The position numbers and the translations under genes were made by a program. 64,000 nucleotides of DNA from Ectobacillus sp. JY-23 (GTDB lineage Bacteria; Bacillota; Bacilli; Bacillales; Bacillaceae_G): contig NZ_CP095462.1 of the NCBI RefSeq assembly GCF_023022965.1, positions 3,638,001 to 3,702,000 of the forward strand, written 5' to 3'. Numbering within the stretch: position 1 is the first letter of the stretch; each line of letters starts with the position of its first letter. Below are positions 16,238-25,983 of the stretch, piece by piece. The notes under the pieces are model-generated. The model made no database searches, was not told the DNA's origin, and saw nothing but the letters and a program-made list of their open reading frames with translations.

Positions 16238-17071
16238 GTGCGAAAAAAACGGCAGCATATTTTGCCAGGGTTTGGAATCTCTTTAGGTTTTACAACTGCC
16301 TACCTCAGTTTATTTATTTTGCTGCCTCTCTCGATGATTGTAGTCAAAACATCAGATTTAGGCTGGGGGCGGTTTATCGAGATAGTAACAAGCGATCGCA
16401 TTGTCGCAGCCTATAAGCTTAGCTTTGGTACAGCTTTTATAGCGGCTATCATCAATGCCGTTTTTGGTTTTCTGCTTGCCTGGGTGTTAGTACGGTATCA
16501 GTTTCCGGGCAAGCGAATCATTGATGGGCTGATTGATTTGCCTTTTGCGCTGCCGACTGCGGTTGCGGGCATTGCGCTTACATCGCTGTATGCTAAAAAC
16601 GGCTGGATTGGGAAGTGGCTTGCAGAGCTTGGGATTAAGGCTGCTTTTACACCACTAGGAATCACCATAGCACTGACCTTTATTGGGTTACCCTTTGTCG
16701 TACGAATGGTACAGCCGGTGCTGCACAATATAGACAAAGAGCTTGAAGAGGCAGCTGCTAGTCTCGGGGCCTCCAAATGGAGAATTTTTCGTAAAGTAAT
16801 TTTTCCCGAGACAGTGCCTGCCCTGCTGACAGGCTTTTCACTGGCCTTTGCTAGAGGGGTAGGAGAGTATGGTTCGGTTGTGTTTATCTCAGGTAACATG
16901 CCTATGAAAACAGAAATTGCTCCGCTGCTTATCATGACCAAGCTGGAGCAATATGACTACGCGGGAGCAACAGCGATTGCCACAGTAATGCTTGGCATTT
17001 CGCTCCTCTTTCTGTTGCTGATCAATGTCATCCAGGCGCGAAGCAGAAGGTATGAAGAGGAAGCTTCTTAG
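16238..17071 (+). CDS. cysT: Sulfate ABC transporter permease
   Basis: 277 residues with six hydrophobic segments, the sulfate-permease marker [17 protein letters not shown] and the EAA loop [20 protein letters not shown]. It starts with GTG 16238 behind GGGGGAAC. It forms the membrane channel with CysW. Confidence 0.9.
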   Translation: MRKKRQHILPGFGISLGFTTAYLSLFILLPLSMIVVKTSDLGWGRFIEIVTSDRIVAAYKLSFGTAFIAAIINAVFGFLLAWVLVRYQFPGKRIIDGLIDLPFALPTAVAGIALTSLYAKNGWIGKWLAELGIKAAFTPLGITIALTFIGLPFVVRMVQPVLHNIDKELEEAAASLGASKWRIFRKVIFPETVPALLTGFSLAFARGVGEYGSVVFISGNMPMKTEIAPLLIMTKLEQYDYAGATAIATVMLGISLLFLLLINVIQARSRRYEEEAS

Positions 17072-17085
17072 AAGGGGGAGAGGAT

Positions 17086-17949
17086 TTGAGTTCACCTGTT
17101 TTGCAATCCGTACCGAGTAAACAAAGGAAAGCGTTACGGCGTAAGTCAGAATCCAAATGGATACCTGTCTTGCTGATTGCGATCGCGGTCATCTATTTGG
17201 TTTTCTTTTTACTTATTCCCTTGCTGACGATTTTCCTTAAGGCATTCGAAAAAGGGATGAGCGTGTATGTCGCATCGATTACAGATCCGGATGCTTTATC
17301 AGCTATAAAGCTTACCATAGTAGTCGCTTTGCTTGTTGTGCCGCTGAATACATTGTTTGGCGTTGCAGCCGCTTGGGCCATCACGAAATTTCGCTTTCGC
17401 GGCAAACAACTGCTATTAACCGTTATTGAATTGCCCTTTGCTGTATCGCCCGTTATTGCTGGACTTATTTTCGTATTGACCTTCAGTCCAAGGGGGATAT
17501 TGGGACCTTGGTTAGTGGAGCATGGCATTAAGATTATCTTTTCAGTGCCGGGCATTGTGCTTGCGACGATATTTGTGACATTGCCATTCGTTGCCCGCGA
17601 ATTAATTCCGGTGATGCAGGCGCAGGGAACAGCGGAGGAAGAAGCGGCTTTGTCGCTGGGAGCGGGGGGCTGGAGAACCTTTCTGTTGGTGACGCTTCCG
17701 AATATCAAGTGGGGACTTCTGTACGGTATGATTTTATGTAATGCCAGGGCAATTGGAGAATTTGGAGCAGTATCTGTTGTGTCGGGACATATTCGCGGCG
17801 TGACAAATACGATGCCGCTTCATATTGAAATTTTATATAATGAGTACCGTTTTTCGGCCTCCTTTGCGGTTGCATCTTTAATGTCTCTTTTGGCACTACT
17901 CACATTGGTGATCAAGCACTGGATCGAATGGAAAGCTGAAAAACGGTAG
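17086..17949 (+). CDS. cysW: Sulfate ABC transporter permease
   Basis: 287 residues. PFAVSPVIAGLIFVLTFSPRG and the EAA loop EEEAALSLGAGGWRTFLLV mark it as CysW. It starts with TTG 17086 after GGGGGAGAGGA. The 25 N-terminal residues are basic and cytoplasmic. It is 14 bases after cysT. Confidence 0.9.
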   Translation: MSSPVLQSVPSKQRKALRRKSESKWIPVLLIAIAVIYLVFFLLIPLLTIFLKAFEKGMSVYVASITDPDALSAIKLTIVVALLVVPLNTLFGVAAAWAITKFRFRGKQLLLTVIELPFAVSPVIAGLIFVLTFSPRGILGPWLVEHGIKIIFSVPGIVLATIFVTLPFVARELIPVMQAQGTAEEEAALSLGAGGWRTFLLVTLPNIKWGLLYGMILCNARAIGEFGAVSVVSGHIRGVTNTMPLHIEILYNEYRFSASFAVASLMSLLALLTLVIKHWIEWKAEKR

Positions 17950-17958
17950 GAGGAGCAT

Positions 17959-19032
17959 ATGATGATTGAGATTCAGCATCTATCAAAGCATTATGGTTCG
18001 TTTCATGTCCTGCAGGATATCAATCTTACCATTCAAGAGGGAGAGCTTGTTGCGCTATTAGGCCCGTCCGGCTCGGGAAAGACAACGCTGCTGCGTGTAA
18101 TTGCAGGACTGGAAATAGCAGATGAGGGCATCGTTGTATGTAATGGAGAAGACTTGACTCACGTGCATGTACAAGATCGGCAAGTTGGCTTTGTATTTCA
18201 GCATTATGCACTATTTAAACATATGACGGTGTTTGAGAACGTAGCGTTTGGGCTGAAAGCGCGTAAAAAGAAATGGAGACCTTCACCGGTAGAAATAAAA
18301 GAGAAAGTACAAACGTTGCTTGAACTAGTTAAGATGCAGGAGTTTTCCAGCAGATATCCGTCTCAGCTTTCTGGCGGGCAAAGGCAGCGCATTGCCTTGG
18401 CACGTGCCTTGGCGGTCGAACCAAAAATTTTGCTTTTAGATGAACCCTTTGGCGCTTTGGATGCGAAAGTTCGTAAAGAGCTAAGAAGGTGGTTAAGAAG
18501 ATTACATGATGAATTTAAAATTACGAGTATATTTGTCACACATGATCAAGAGGAAGCTCTTGATGTAGCAGATCGAATTGTGATTATGAACCAGGGAAAA
18601 ATTGAGCAAATCGGTACACCGCAAGACATATACGAACAACCTGCCAGTTCATTTGTATACGACTTCCTCGGAAACGTAAACTTGTTTCACGGGCGTCTTA
18701 GAGAAGGGAAGCTAGATATTGGTGCAGCACAGTTTAGCGTAGCAGATGACCATCATCCGTTTGACATAGAAACGGTAGGCTATGTGCGGCCGCATCACCT
18801 TATGATTTCACGGCAAAAAACCGAACAAGACACTATTACCGCAAGGATATCACACCTCCACACAGTCGGGCCGATTGTACATGTGGAATTAAAAAGGGAA
18901 GAAACACAAGAATACTTAGAAGCACAAATGAGTGTAGAGCAATTTCATGCGTTACAGCTGCGTATAGGAGAAACAGTGTATGTCTCACCCCAGCAAGTAA
19001 AAGTCTTTATCCCTTCAGATTTTGTAATCTAA
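17959..19032 (+). CDS. cysA: Sulfate ABC transporter ATP-binding protein
   Basis: 357 residues: Walker [11 protein letters not shown]-loop FQHYALF, signature LSGGQRQR, Walker [13 protein letters not shown], switch VTHDQEEA, and then a C-terminal regulatory domain with VGYVRPHHL, typical of CysA. The start ATG follows AGGAGGAG. It is the last gene of the sulfate operon and is followed by a terminator and the 53-bp repeat array. Confidence 0.92.
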   Translation: MMIEIQHLSKHYGSFHVLQDINLTIQEGELVALLGPSGSGKTTLLRVIAGLEIADEGIVVCNGEDLTHVHVQDRQVGFVFQHYALFKHMTVFENVAFGLKARKKKWRPSPVEIKEKVQTLLELVKMQEFSSRYPSQLSGGQRQRIALARALAVEPKILLLDEPFGALDAKVRKELRRWLRRLHDEFKITSIFVTHDQEEALDVADRIVIMNQGKIEQIGTPQDIYEQPASSFVYDFLGNVNLFHGRLREGKLDIGAAQFSVADDHHPFDIETVGYVRPHHLMISRQKTEQDTITARISHLHTVGPIVHVELKREETQEYLEAQMSVEQFHALQLRIGETVYVSPQQVKVFIPSDFVI

Positions 19033-19042
19033 TACGTATATG

Positions 19043-19072
19043 CAGCCATCGGTTTACATCCGGTGGCTTTCG
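19043..19072 (+). terminator. Terminator of the sulfate operon
   Basis: AGCCATCGG / CCGGTGGCT with one wobble, loop TTTACAT, then TTTCGTT. Confidence 0.7.
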
Positions 19073-19082
19073 TTGATATATG

Positions 19083-20170
19083 GGGGATGGAATTTGAGAG
19101 TAGGTGTCCCGCAAGAGCGTCTCGCGGAGCAGGAGAGAGGGGAAATTTGAGAGTAGGTGTCCCGCGAGAGCGTCTCGCGGAGCAGGAGAGGGAGGGAATT
19201 TGAGTTTAGGTGATCCGCAAGAGGGTTTCGTGGAGCACGAGAGAGAGGAAATTTGAGAGTAGGTGTCCCGCAAGAGCGTCTCGCGGAGCACGAGAGGGAG
19301 GGGATTTGAGAGTAGGTGTCCCGCAAGAGCGTGTTGCGGAGCACGAGAGGGAGGGAATCTGAGAGTAGGTGTCCCGCAAGAGGGTCTCGCGGAGCACGAG
19401 AGGGAGGGAATTTGAGATTAGGTGTCCCGCGAGAGCGTGTTGCGGAGCACGAGAGAGAGGGAATTTGAGTTTAGGTGTCCCGGGAGAGCATCTCGCGGAG
19501 CAGGAGAGGGAGGGAATTTGAGTTTAGGTGTCCCGCGAGAGCGTTTCGCGGAGCAGGAGAGAGGGGAAATTTGAGAGTAGGTGTCCCGCGAGAGCGTCTC
19601 GCGGAGCAGGAGAGGGAGGGAATTTGAGTTTAGGTGATCCGCAAGAGGGTTTCGTGGAGCACGAGAGAGAGGAAATTTGAGAGTAGGTGTCCCGCAAGAG
19701 CGTCTCGCGGAGCACGAGAGGGAGGGGATTTGAGAGTAGGTGTCCCGCAAGAGGGTTTCGTGAACCACGAGAGAGAGGAGATTGGAGTTTAGGTGTCCCG
19801 GGAGAGCATCTCGCGGAGCACGAGAGAGAGGGAATTTGAGTTTAGGTGTCCCGCGAGAGCGTCTCGCGGAGCACGAGAGAGAGGGAATTTGAGTTTAGGT
19901 GTCCCGGGAGAGCATCTCGCGGAGCAGGAGAGGGAGGGAATTTGAGTTTAGGTGTCCCGCGAGAGCGTTTCGCGGAGCAGGAGAGGGAGGGAATTTGAGT
20001 TTAGGTGTCCCGCGAGAGCGTCTCGCGGAGCACGAGAGGGAGGGGATTTGAGAGTAGGTGTCCCGCAAGAGCGTGTTGCGGAGCACGAGAGAGAGGGGAT
20101 TTGAGTTTAGGTGTCCCGGGAGAGCGTCTCGCGGAGCACGAGAGAGAAAACCTGAGTTTAGGTGCCTCGC
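19083..20170. repeat. Tandem array of 53-bp hairpin-forming units (21 units)
   Basis: The landmark GGTGTCCCG (or GGTGATCCG) occurs at 19103 and then every 53 bases without exception to 20110, with a degraded last copy at 20161. Each unit has a palindrome, in its best form CCGCGAGAGCGTCTCGCGG, followed by AGCACGAGAGGGAGGGA and TTTGAGTTTAGGTG. Four units (19103-19314) recur 424 bp (8 units) later. Because 53 is not a multiple of 3, the open frames across it (LLRDTYSQIPSLSCSARRS and similar) drift between frames and are not genes. Units also occur singly near 39664 and 44254. Confidence 0.95.
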
Positions 20171-20182
20171 ATAAAGAAATTG

Positions 20183-20432
20183 AAAGGCCCTATAGATAAC
20201 AGGAACGAGTACCTTCGCCCTCCTAAAAAACTGCTGTTATTCATGCACAATTAGTCACACGTGTTCGAGCTGCTTGTGCAAGATAAGACGACGAAGGAAA
20301 ACGCTAACGAACCCTTTGCGAATTGAATCTGAAGATACATAGGAAAGGTCTTTGGGGTGTCAGAGGCCTTTTTCTTTATTTGTAAATTGCATTTATATGA
20401 ATTCTGTCCAACTCAATGTGGTCTATCTAGTG
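20183..20432 (+). repeat. gerE-derived mobile element, copy A (left part missing)
   Basis: The stretch 20261-20299 reads VFELLVQDKTTKE, the GerE helix-turn-helix N-terminal part. A deletion follows, then the tail CELNLKIH-like segment, a terminator (AAAGGTC...GGCCTTTTT) and the right terminal repeat TGTCCAACTCAATGTGG. It directly follows the 53-bp array. Confidence 0.7.
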
Positions 20433-20556
20433 TTTTTTGCAGTTCACACGTGCATCCAATTGTTATAATATTAAGAAAAATTTCGCATAACCAATGGGTA
20501 TCTAGTATGATAGGGATGAGATAGAATAAATACTGCATGTAGAGAGGGAGATTCAT

Positions 20557-21234
20557 TTGAAGGAATATAAGATAATCTTATTTGATTTGGACGGGACACT
20601 ATCTGATCCTAAAATAGGGATAACCAAATCCGTTCAATTTGCGCTTGAGAAGATGGAGATTTTAGAGCCGGATCTTAATAATCTGGATTGTTTTATTGGG
20701 CCACCACTACAAGAATCATTTGCCATGTATTACGGCTTTAATACCGAAGATGTAAAACAGGCAATTGATTTTTATAGAGAAAGGTTTAAAGAAAAAGGGA
20801 TGTTTGAGAACGCGTTATATGCTGATATCCCTTCACTTTTAGATATGTTAAAAAAGCAAGGATATATTTTAATTGTAGCAACTTCTAAGCCTACTATATT
20901 TGCAGAAAAAATATTGGAATACTTTAAAATAGACTGTTATTTTGATCTTGTTGTAGGAAGTAATCTGGATGGGACTAGAAGTTCAAAAACTGAAATCATT
21001 CAATACATAATTGATACATATCATGGATATAAACGTAGCGACTTCATTATGATTGGCGATCGTAAGCACGATATCATTGGTGCAAATAATACGGGAGTTG
21101 ATTCTATCGCGGTTACATATGGTTATGGTTCGTTGGAAGAATTACATGCATCTAATTCTACATATATAGTTAATAATGTTAAAGATATAGGGAATATCCT
21201 GTTGAATTTTACTAATCCCGCTTATGTGAATTAA
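20557..21234 (+). CDS. HAD-family phosphatase
   Basis: 225 residues of subfamily IA. Motif I is ILFDLDGTLSD (residues 7-17), motif II VATSKP, motif III lysine near TRSSKTE, and motif IV MIGDRKHDIIGA. A cap domain lies between motifs I and II. It starts with TTG 20557 (site AGAGGGAG). Related enzymes are phosphoglycolate phosphatase-like; the substrate cannot be read from sequence. It stands alone. Confidence 0.82.
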   Translation: MKEYKIILFDLDGTLSDPKIGITKSVQFALEKMEILEPDLNNLDCFIGPPLQESFAMYYGFNTEDVKQAIDFYRERFKEKGMFENALYADIPSLLDMLKKQGYILIVATSKPTIFAEKILEYFKIDCYFDLVVGSNLDGTRSSKTEIIQYIIDTYHGYKRSDFIMIGDRKHDIIGANNTGVDSIAVTYGYGSLEELHASNSTYIVNNVKDIGNILLNFTNPAYVN

Positions 21235-21258
21235 AAGTCCCAAAAGGGGCTTTTTATT
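21232..21258 (+). terminator. Terminator after the HAD phosphatase
   Basis: AAAAGTCCC / GGGGCTTTTT around a short AAAA loop, then TTTTTATTG. Confidence 0.7.
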
Positions 21259-21521
21259 GTTTGCGAAGCAAAAACAGTCTTAGTATATAAAAAATTTTCG
21301 TTTACATTGCTTATATAAACTCACAGCATATGTTTTCTATGTTAGATTATATAACATGAAAATGAAAAAATCATTTACAGAGCAAGAAAAAAATACTATA
21401 CTACACTTTGTGTGAATTTTATTTGTACTCCCAATAGGGTTATATTCTTTGTTTTTTAATAATTCTTTTTAAAGAATCCTAAACATTTTTATAGTTTAAA
21501 AACATCAAAGGAGTGTGCAAC

Positions 21522-22949
21522 ATGGATATTTTAGTGTCAAAAATGAATGACCTTTTATGGACATATTTAATTGTTATCTTTCTTGTGGGAATTGGAATTT
21601 ACTTAACTGCAAGATTAGGATTTTTACAAATTCGTTTCTTCCCAGAAATGTTTCGCTTGCTTTTTGAAAAAAATCCATCAAAAAGTAAGAAGTCTGTTTC
21701 ATCTATTCAAGCCTTCGCAATTGGTATGGCTGCCCGTATTGGAACGGGAAATATTGCCGGAGTTGCAACAGCGGTTGCGTTAGGCGGACCCGGTGCTGTT
21801 TTTTGGATGTGGCTGATGGCGTTAATTGGTTCTGCATCTGCATTCGTTGAAAGTACGCTGGCGCAAGTTTATAAAGTAAAAGATGGCGAGTCCTGGCGCG
21901 GTGGCCCTGCATATTATATGGAGAAAGGTTTGGGCAACCGCAAACTTGGGATTGCTTTTAGTATCCTGATTACATTATCTTTTGGCTTAATTTTTAATGC
22001 AGTACAAGCAAATACAATTGCAGCATCATTAAACAATGAATTTAACGTAAGTACAATGACTGTGGCTATTATTCTAGCAGTTATTACAGCTCTTATTATT
22101 TTTGGTGGTGTACAATCTGTAGCCAAGTTCTCTATCGTGCTAGTACCTATTAAAGCAGGTGTGTATATTTTACTTTCTGTTTGGTTAATGATAGCAAACT
22201 ATGAAGTGCTGCCAAGTGTATTTGGCGCTATCTTCTCTGAAGGTATTTTCAGCTTGAAACAGCTCTTTGGCGGTGTAATGGGAGCGGCAGTTTTACAAGG
22301 GATTCGCCGCGGGTTATTTTCAAACGAAGCAGGTATGGGTTCTGCACCCAATGCCGCTGCTGCTGCTGAAGTAACACATCCTGTAAAGCAAGGGTTTATT
22401 CAGGCGCTTGGTGTTATTGTAGATACATTTGTCATCTGTTCATCTACAGCAATGATTGTTTTAGTATCCGGCGTTTATAAAACATCTGAGTTATCAGGAA
22501 TTCCGTTAACACAAGAATCACTTCGTGTAAGTGTAGGAGACTTTGCGGCTACATTTATTTCAATTTCTGTATTCCTATTTGCCTTGAGCACCATTATGGG
22601 TAACTATTATTATGGAGAAGCAAATATCAGCTTTATGAAAAACAATAAACGTACGCTTACTTTGTACCGCATTGGGGTAATTGCAATGGTCATTTTTGGT
22701 ACACTGTATAGTGCAGAATTAGTATGGGCGTTGGCGGATATTTTTATGGGAATGATGGTTTTAATTAACCTGTATGCTATTACAAAATTATCCGGTCTTG
22801 TACGTGCAGTACTAAACGACTATGTCAAACAAAAGAAAAAAGGGCTGGATCCTGTTTTCCATGCAGATAATATTGAAAATATCCCAGGACGTAATCAATT
22901 AGAAGCATGGGTGGATACTGCTGAATCAAAAAAAGTAAGTAATATTTAA
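21522..22949 (+). CDS. alsT: Sodium:alanine/glutamine symporter (AGCS family)
   Basis: 475 residues with about ten hydrophobic segments. Family signatures: AARIGTGNIAGVATA (the AGCS motif), GGPGAVFWMWLMALIGSA, RGGPAYYMEKGLG and RGLFSNEAGMGSAPNAAAAA. AGCS proteins import alanine, glycine or glutamine with sodium; AlsT of B. subtilis prefers glutamine. ATG 21522 was chosen (AAGGAG at 8 bases) over the in-frame GTG at 21513. The 250-base leader upstream is AT-rich and shows no riboswitch I recognise. Confidence 0.9.
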   Translation: MDILVSKMNDLLWTYLIVIFLVGIGIYLTARLGFLQIRFFPEMFRLLFEKNPSKSKKSVSSIQAFAIGMAARIGTGNIAGVATAVALGGPGAVFWMWLMALIGSASAFVESTLAQVYKVKDGESWRGGPAYYMEKGLGNRKLGIAFSILITLSFGLIFNAVQANTIAASLNNEFNVSTMTVAIILAVITALIIFGGVQSVAKFSIVLVPIKAGVYILLSVWLMIANYEVLPSVFGAIFSEGIFSLKQLFGGVMGAAVLQGIRRGLFSNEAGMGSAPNAAAAAEVTHPVKQGFIQALGVIVDTFVICSSTAMIVLVSGVYKTSELSGIPLTQESLRVSVGDFAATFISISVFLFALSTIMGNYYYGEANISFMKNNKRTLTLYRIGVIAMVIFGTLYSAELVWALADIFMGMMVLINLYAITKLSGLVRAVLNDYVKQKKKGLDPVFHADNIENIPGRNQLEAWVDTAESKKVSNI

Positions 22950-22957
22950 TAGAAACG

Positions 22958-23003
22958 AAAAAAGCTAATCGTCTTTCATTAGAAATAACGATTAGCTTTT
23001 TTA
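22958..23003. terminator. Terminator after alsT
   Basis: AAAAAGCTAATCGT / ACGATTAGCTTTTT, 14 perfect pairs with A and T tracts on both sides. Confidence 0.9.
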
Positions 23004-23310
23004 TTTGACCTTCGTTTTCCATTTAAATATCTAACATGATGTACGTACGAATAACCTCAGGATTCGTATGAAGAAGTGAAGCCATTCTGTACAGTGTTAA
23101 GTGAGCTTAGTTGTACATTTTTAGGTTAGCATTTCCACTCTGATTCAACTTTATATCTAAAATATTAAAATTTCGTAATGCGAGCTATAGACCCAGTACC
23201 AACGTTGCTGTAATCAAGTGCAAAGAAGCAAACTATCATAATACGCTACTACTCTGCCCTTTTTGTGTATCTCATTCATTATTTTTTTGCTGCATATTGA
23301 TAAGCTATAT

Positions 23311-23430
23311 TGAACTGGACAGTTTTATGAAGGTTTACTTCTGCCTATCTTATCAAATACTTTTTGAATAAAGTCCTCAACCAATTAACATATCCGTTTA
23401 CCACCCTACATAAAGGCATTAAAAGACTGA
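23311..23430. repeat. Left half of the gerE-type mobile element (copy H)
   Basis: TTGAACTGGACAGTTTTAT, then a segment that aligns with the left internal part of copies B and D (ACTTTTTGAATAAAGTCCTC, ATTAACATATCCGTTTACC). It stops at the start of the IS3-family remnant at 23437, which probably inserted here or recombined. Confidence 0.6.
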
Positions 23431-23496
23431 TGCTAGACTAACAAGTAGACACAGGTTGTTATAATAAAAATATAAATGATAACGAGGTGTCTTTAA

Positions 23497-23763
23497 ATGG
23501 CAAAAGCAAACGAAAAGCGTTACGAAGAATCATTCAAGAAAGAAACGGTGAAGTACATCGCCGAGAACAACAAATCTGTAGCGCAGGTAGCGAGAGAGGT
23601 GGGCGTAAACGAAAACACCTTGCATGGCTGGATAAAGAAATATAGTCAGCAACCTGAAATAAAAGCAGCACAAACATTTTCTACACCGGAAGCCGAGTTG
23701 AGAGCCTTACAAAAACAAATTCGTGAGCTGAAAAATGAAATCTTAAAAAAGGCGATGCACTAA
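23497..23763 (+). CDS. IS3-family transposase OrfA (helix-turn-helix)
   Basis: 88 residues. KKETVKYIAENNKSVAQVAR and NTLHGWIKKYS form the HTH-type DNA-binding part, followed by a leucine-zipper-like helix (ELRALQKQIRELKNEILKKA). It is similar to the OrfA at 49944. The transposase is non-functional because OrfB is truncated. Confidence 0.85.
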   Translation: MAKANEKRYEESFKKETVKYIAENNKSVAQVAREVGVNENTLHGWIKKYSQQPEIKAAQTFSTPEAELRALQKQIRELKNEILKKAMH

Positions 23764-23778
23764 TTTGCGAAAAGCCCT

Positions 23779-24029
23779 CGGTAAAGTATGGATTCATCCA
23801 TGAATACCGCTCCCAATTTTGGGTGGAGAAGATGTGCAGCGTTTTGGGAGTATCGAAAAGCGGCTATTTCAAATGGGTAAAACGCCTAAAAAGCGAACGA
23901 CAGAAAAAGAATGAACAACTCTCTCAAAAAATCTTACAAACCCATCTGGAGTTCCATCAAAGATATGGGAGTGTAAAAATTTCCAAGACATTAAACAAAC
24001 GCGGTATAAAGGTAAGTGAGCGTACCTAA
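23779..24029 (+). pseudogene. IS3-family transposase OrfB, truncated
   Basis: The -1 frame relative to OrfA reads SVKYGFIHEYRSQFWVEKMC and on through SGYFKWVKR, QRYGSVKISKTLN and VSERT, where it meets a stop at 24027. The whole DDE catalytic domain is missing. Confidence 0.85.
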
Positions 24030-24060
24030 CACCTAAACTCGTAATGAATTTAGGTGTTTT
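24026..24060. terminator. Terminator between the IS remnant and the arsR-type operon
   Basis: ACACCTAAA / TTTAGGTGT, loop CTCGTAATGAA, followed by TTTTC. Confidence 0.75.
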
Positions 24061-24094
24061 CATTTATCTTGACATCAATCTTCGCATGTGTGGT

Positions 24095-24122
24095 AAATAA
24101 ATCAATTTTTTTTGATTTATTT
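24095..24122. promoter_or_regulatory. ArsR-type operator 1
   Basis: AAATAAATCAA and TTGATTTATTT are perfect 11-bp arms around TTTTTT. A TTGACA lies 20 bases upstream, so the site overlaps the promoter of the regulator gene. The core ATCAA...TTGAT is repeated at 24523. Confidence 0.85.
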
Positions 24123-24188
24123 GTTGTAAAATTGAAACATATGGAATAAAATACTAATATCAAAAGAATTTGATTAAAGGAGCAAAAC

Positions 24189-24509
24189 ATGAAAGAAATT
24201 AAATTGTATAATGCATCTATAGTCCAATCCTTTGCTTCTTATGAAAAAAGGTTTAAGGCATTGGCTGATCAGAAGCGCCTACATGTTTTATATGAACTTT
24301 GTCAACGTGGGGAAACATGTGTATGCGATCTTACAGAAGTGTTGGGCTTGTCACAATCAAAGCTCTCATACCATCTGAAAATTCTACTGGATGCAAATCT
24401 AATCACCAAAGAGACGAGAGGAACATGGAGTTACTACAATATTAATAAAAAAGAAGTAGATGCTTTACTCTCTGAACAGCTATGTTGTATTTTTCGTCCT
24501 ATGTCTTAA
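24189..24509 (+). CDS. ArsR/SmtB-family metalloid-sensing repressor
   Basis: 106 residues with winged HTH. KALADQKRLHVLYELCQRGE is followed by TCVCDLTEVLGLSQSKLSYHLKIL. The C-V-C pair in the recognition region matches the arsenic/antimony sensor ArsR (ELCVCDL), and two more cysteines lie near the C-terminus (QLCCIF). It probably represses itself and the oxidoreductase operon through the two operators. Confidence 0.88.
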   Translation: MKEIKLYNASIVQSFASYEKRFKALADQKRLHVLYELCQRGETCVCDLTEVLGLSQSKLSYHLKILLDANLITKETRGTWSYYNINKKEVDALLSEQLCCIFRPMS

Positions 24510-24522
24510 AAATTTTTCGTTT

Positions 24523-24546
24523 ATAAATCAATTTTTTTTGATTAAT
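24523..24546. promoter_or_regulatory. ArsR-type operator 2
   Basis: ATAAATCAA, six Ts, TTGATTAAT, an almost exact copy of operator 1, placed between the repressor gene and the FAD oxidoreductase. The second transcription start of the operon is therefore also under ArsR-type control. Confidence 0.82.
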
Positions 24547-24606
24547 AAAATCGTTCTTTAGCATAACTGCTTTATACATTATGGAAATGAAGACAGGGGG
24601 AATACG

Positions 24607-25968
24607 ATGAAGCCAATTCAATTGCAAGGAAAAAACACGCAAGGTTGTTGTACAACATCGACAGCACCCGTATTGAAAAACATGCAGGAGCAAAGTATTA
24701 AGCATTTACCTGTTGCAATTATCGGAGCGGGACCTGTAGGGCTTGCTGCAGCTGCTCATTTAGCAAAAAGAGGAGAAGCATTTTTAGTGTTAGAGGCAGG
24801 GTTTGAAGTCGCAGCGAATATTTTAACTTGGGGACACGTTAGATTGTTTTCACCTTGGCGTTACAACATGGATAAAGCGGCAGTTGAACTACTTGAAAAG
24901 CATGATTGGAAAGCGCCTGATTTAGATCAACTTCCTACGGGAAAAGAGCTTATTGAAAATTATCTGCAGCCTTTATCAAACCTTCCAGAAATTCATCCAT
25001 ACTTACATCAAAATACAAAGGTATTAGGGATTAGTCGGAAATATACGGATAAGATGAAGACATCTGGACGTGAACAGGTACCGTTCACATTATATGCAGA
25101 GAAAGATGGGGTATTTACAACATATGAAGTCCGAGCTGTTTTAGATGCTTCTGGTACATGGGGGAACCCGAATCCTGCCAATTCAAGTGGTGTATGGTTA
25201 GAGGAAGAAAAATCTCTGCAACAATATATTTTTTATGGAATTCCTGAAATTTTAGGAAGCGCGCGAACCCGTTATAAAAATAAAAGAATAGCTGTAGTGG
25301 GAGGCGGTCATTCAGCCATCAATACATTGTTGGAACTAGCTGAACTAAAAGAAATGTATCCAAAAACAGATATAGTTTGGATCATGAGACGTCAAAAGGT
25401 TGAAGAAGCTTACGGTGGAGAAGAAAAAGATGCCTTGGCCGCTCGCGGTGCTTTAGGAAGTCGTGTTCATGAAGTGGTTGATAGTGGGAAAGTAAAGGTT
25501 ATGACACCTTTTCAAATACAGCGTGTATCAAAGGTGAACAATGTGATGAATATACATGGCAATATGAATGGAAAAGAACAGATGATTGCAAATGTGGATG
25601 AAATCATTGTCAATACAGGAAGCCGCCCGAATTTGGATATGCTTCGCGAACTGCGCACTTCAATTGATACGACAACAGAAAGTGTAGAGGCTTTGGCGCC
25701 ATTGATTGATCCCAATGTCCATAGTTGCGGAACAGTTCGTGCACATGGAGAAAAAGAACTGCGGCAACCGGAAAAAGACTTGTATATCTTGGGTTCTAAA
25801 AGTTACGGACGCGCACCTACATTCTTGATGGCAACAGGTTATGAACAAGTGAGATCTGTTGTTGCGCATTTGACGAGAGATTACGAAGCAGCAAGTAAAG
25901 TCGAATTGGATTTGCCTGAGACAGGAGTTTGCAGTACAAACCTTAACACGGGAAGCTCTTGCTGTTAA
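24607..25968 (+). CDS. FAD/NAD(P)-dependent oxidoreductase of a metalloid-resistance operon
   Basis: 453 residues. FAD-binding GAGPVGLAAAAHLAKRG (near 40-56) and the second dinucleotide fold VVGGGHSAINTLLELA (near 236-250) resemble flavin monooxygenase/ArsO-type proteins. Cysteine pairs occur at both ends (GCC near residue 14 and GSSCC at the very C-terminus), fitting binding or transfer of a thiophilic metalloid. With an ArsR-type repressor upstream and an exporter downstream, arsenic or organoarsenical processing is the likely role. The exact reaction is not known from sequence. Confidence 0.78.
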   Translation: MKPIQLQGKNTQGCCTTSTAPVLKNMQEQSIKHLPVAIIGAGPVGLAAAAHLAKRGEAFLVLEAGFEVAANILTWGHVRLFSPWRYNMDKAAVELLEKHDWKAPDLDQLPTGKELIENYLQPLSNLPEIHPYLHQNTKVLGISRKYTDKMKTSGREQVPFTLYAEKDGVFTTYEVRAVLDASGTWGNPNPANSSGVWLEEEKSLQQYIFYGIPEILGSARTRYKNKRIAVVGGGHSAINTLLELAELKEMYPKTDIVWIMRRQKVEEAYGGEEKDALAARGALGSRVHEVVDSGKVKVMTPFQIQRVSKVNNVMNIHGNMNGKEQMIANVDEIIVNTGSRPNLDMLRELRTSIDTTTESVEALAPLIDPNVHSCGTVRAHGEKELRQPEKDLYILGSKSYGRAPTFLMATGYEQVRSVVAHLTRDYEAASKVELDLPETGVCSTNLNTGSSCC

Positions 25969-25983
25969 GATACACATTTTGTA

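Larger units (their letters stand above)
23437..24029 (+). mobile_element. Truncated IS3-family (IS150-like) element
   Basis: The left end carries AGTAGACACAGGTTGTTATAA, matching the terminal repeat of the intact element at 49057-50270 (TAGACACAGAT). OrfA is complete and orfB is cut after about 85 codons; the right end is absent. A TTAAAAAAG slippery run near the end of orfA is the usual -1 frameshift signal of the family. Confidence 0.85.

Noticed and set aside
19083-20170. CRISPR array
   Set aside because: The whole 53-bp unit repeats with no unique spacers, and no cas genes are nearby.
19007-20199. Several 60-116 codon open frames across the 53-bp array, encoding LLRDTYSQIPSLSC-like repeats
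   Set aside because: The period of 53 shifts the frame each unit. The apparent repeat protein arises from the DNA repeat read in changing frames, without ribosome sites.
21259-21521. Riboswitch in the alsT leader
   Set aside because: The AT-rich leader shows no conserved aptamer sequence or strong terminator.
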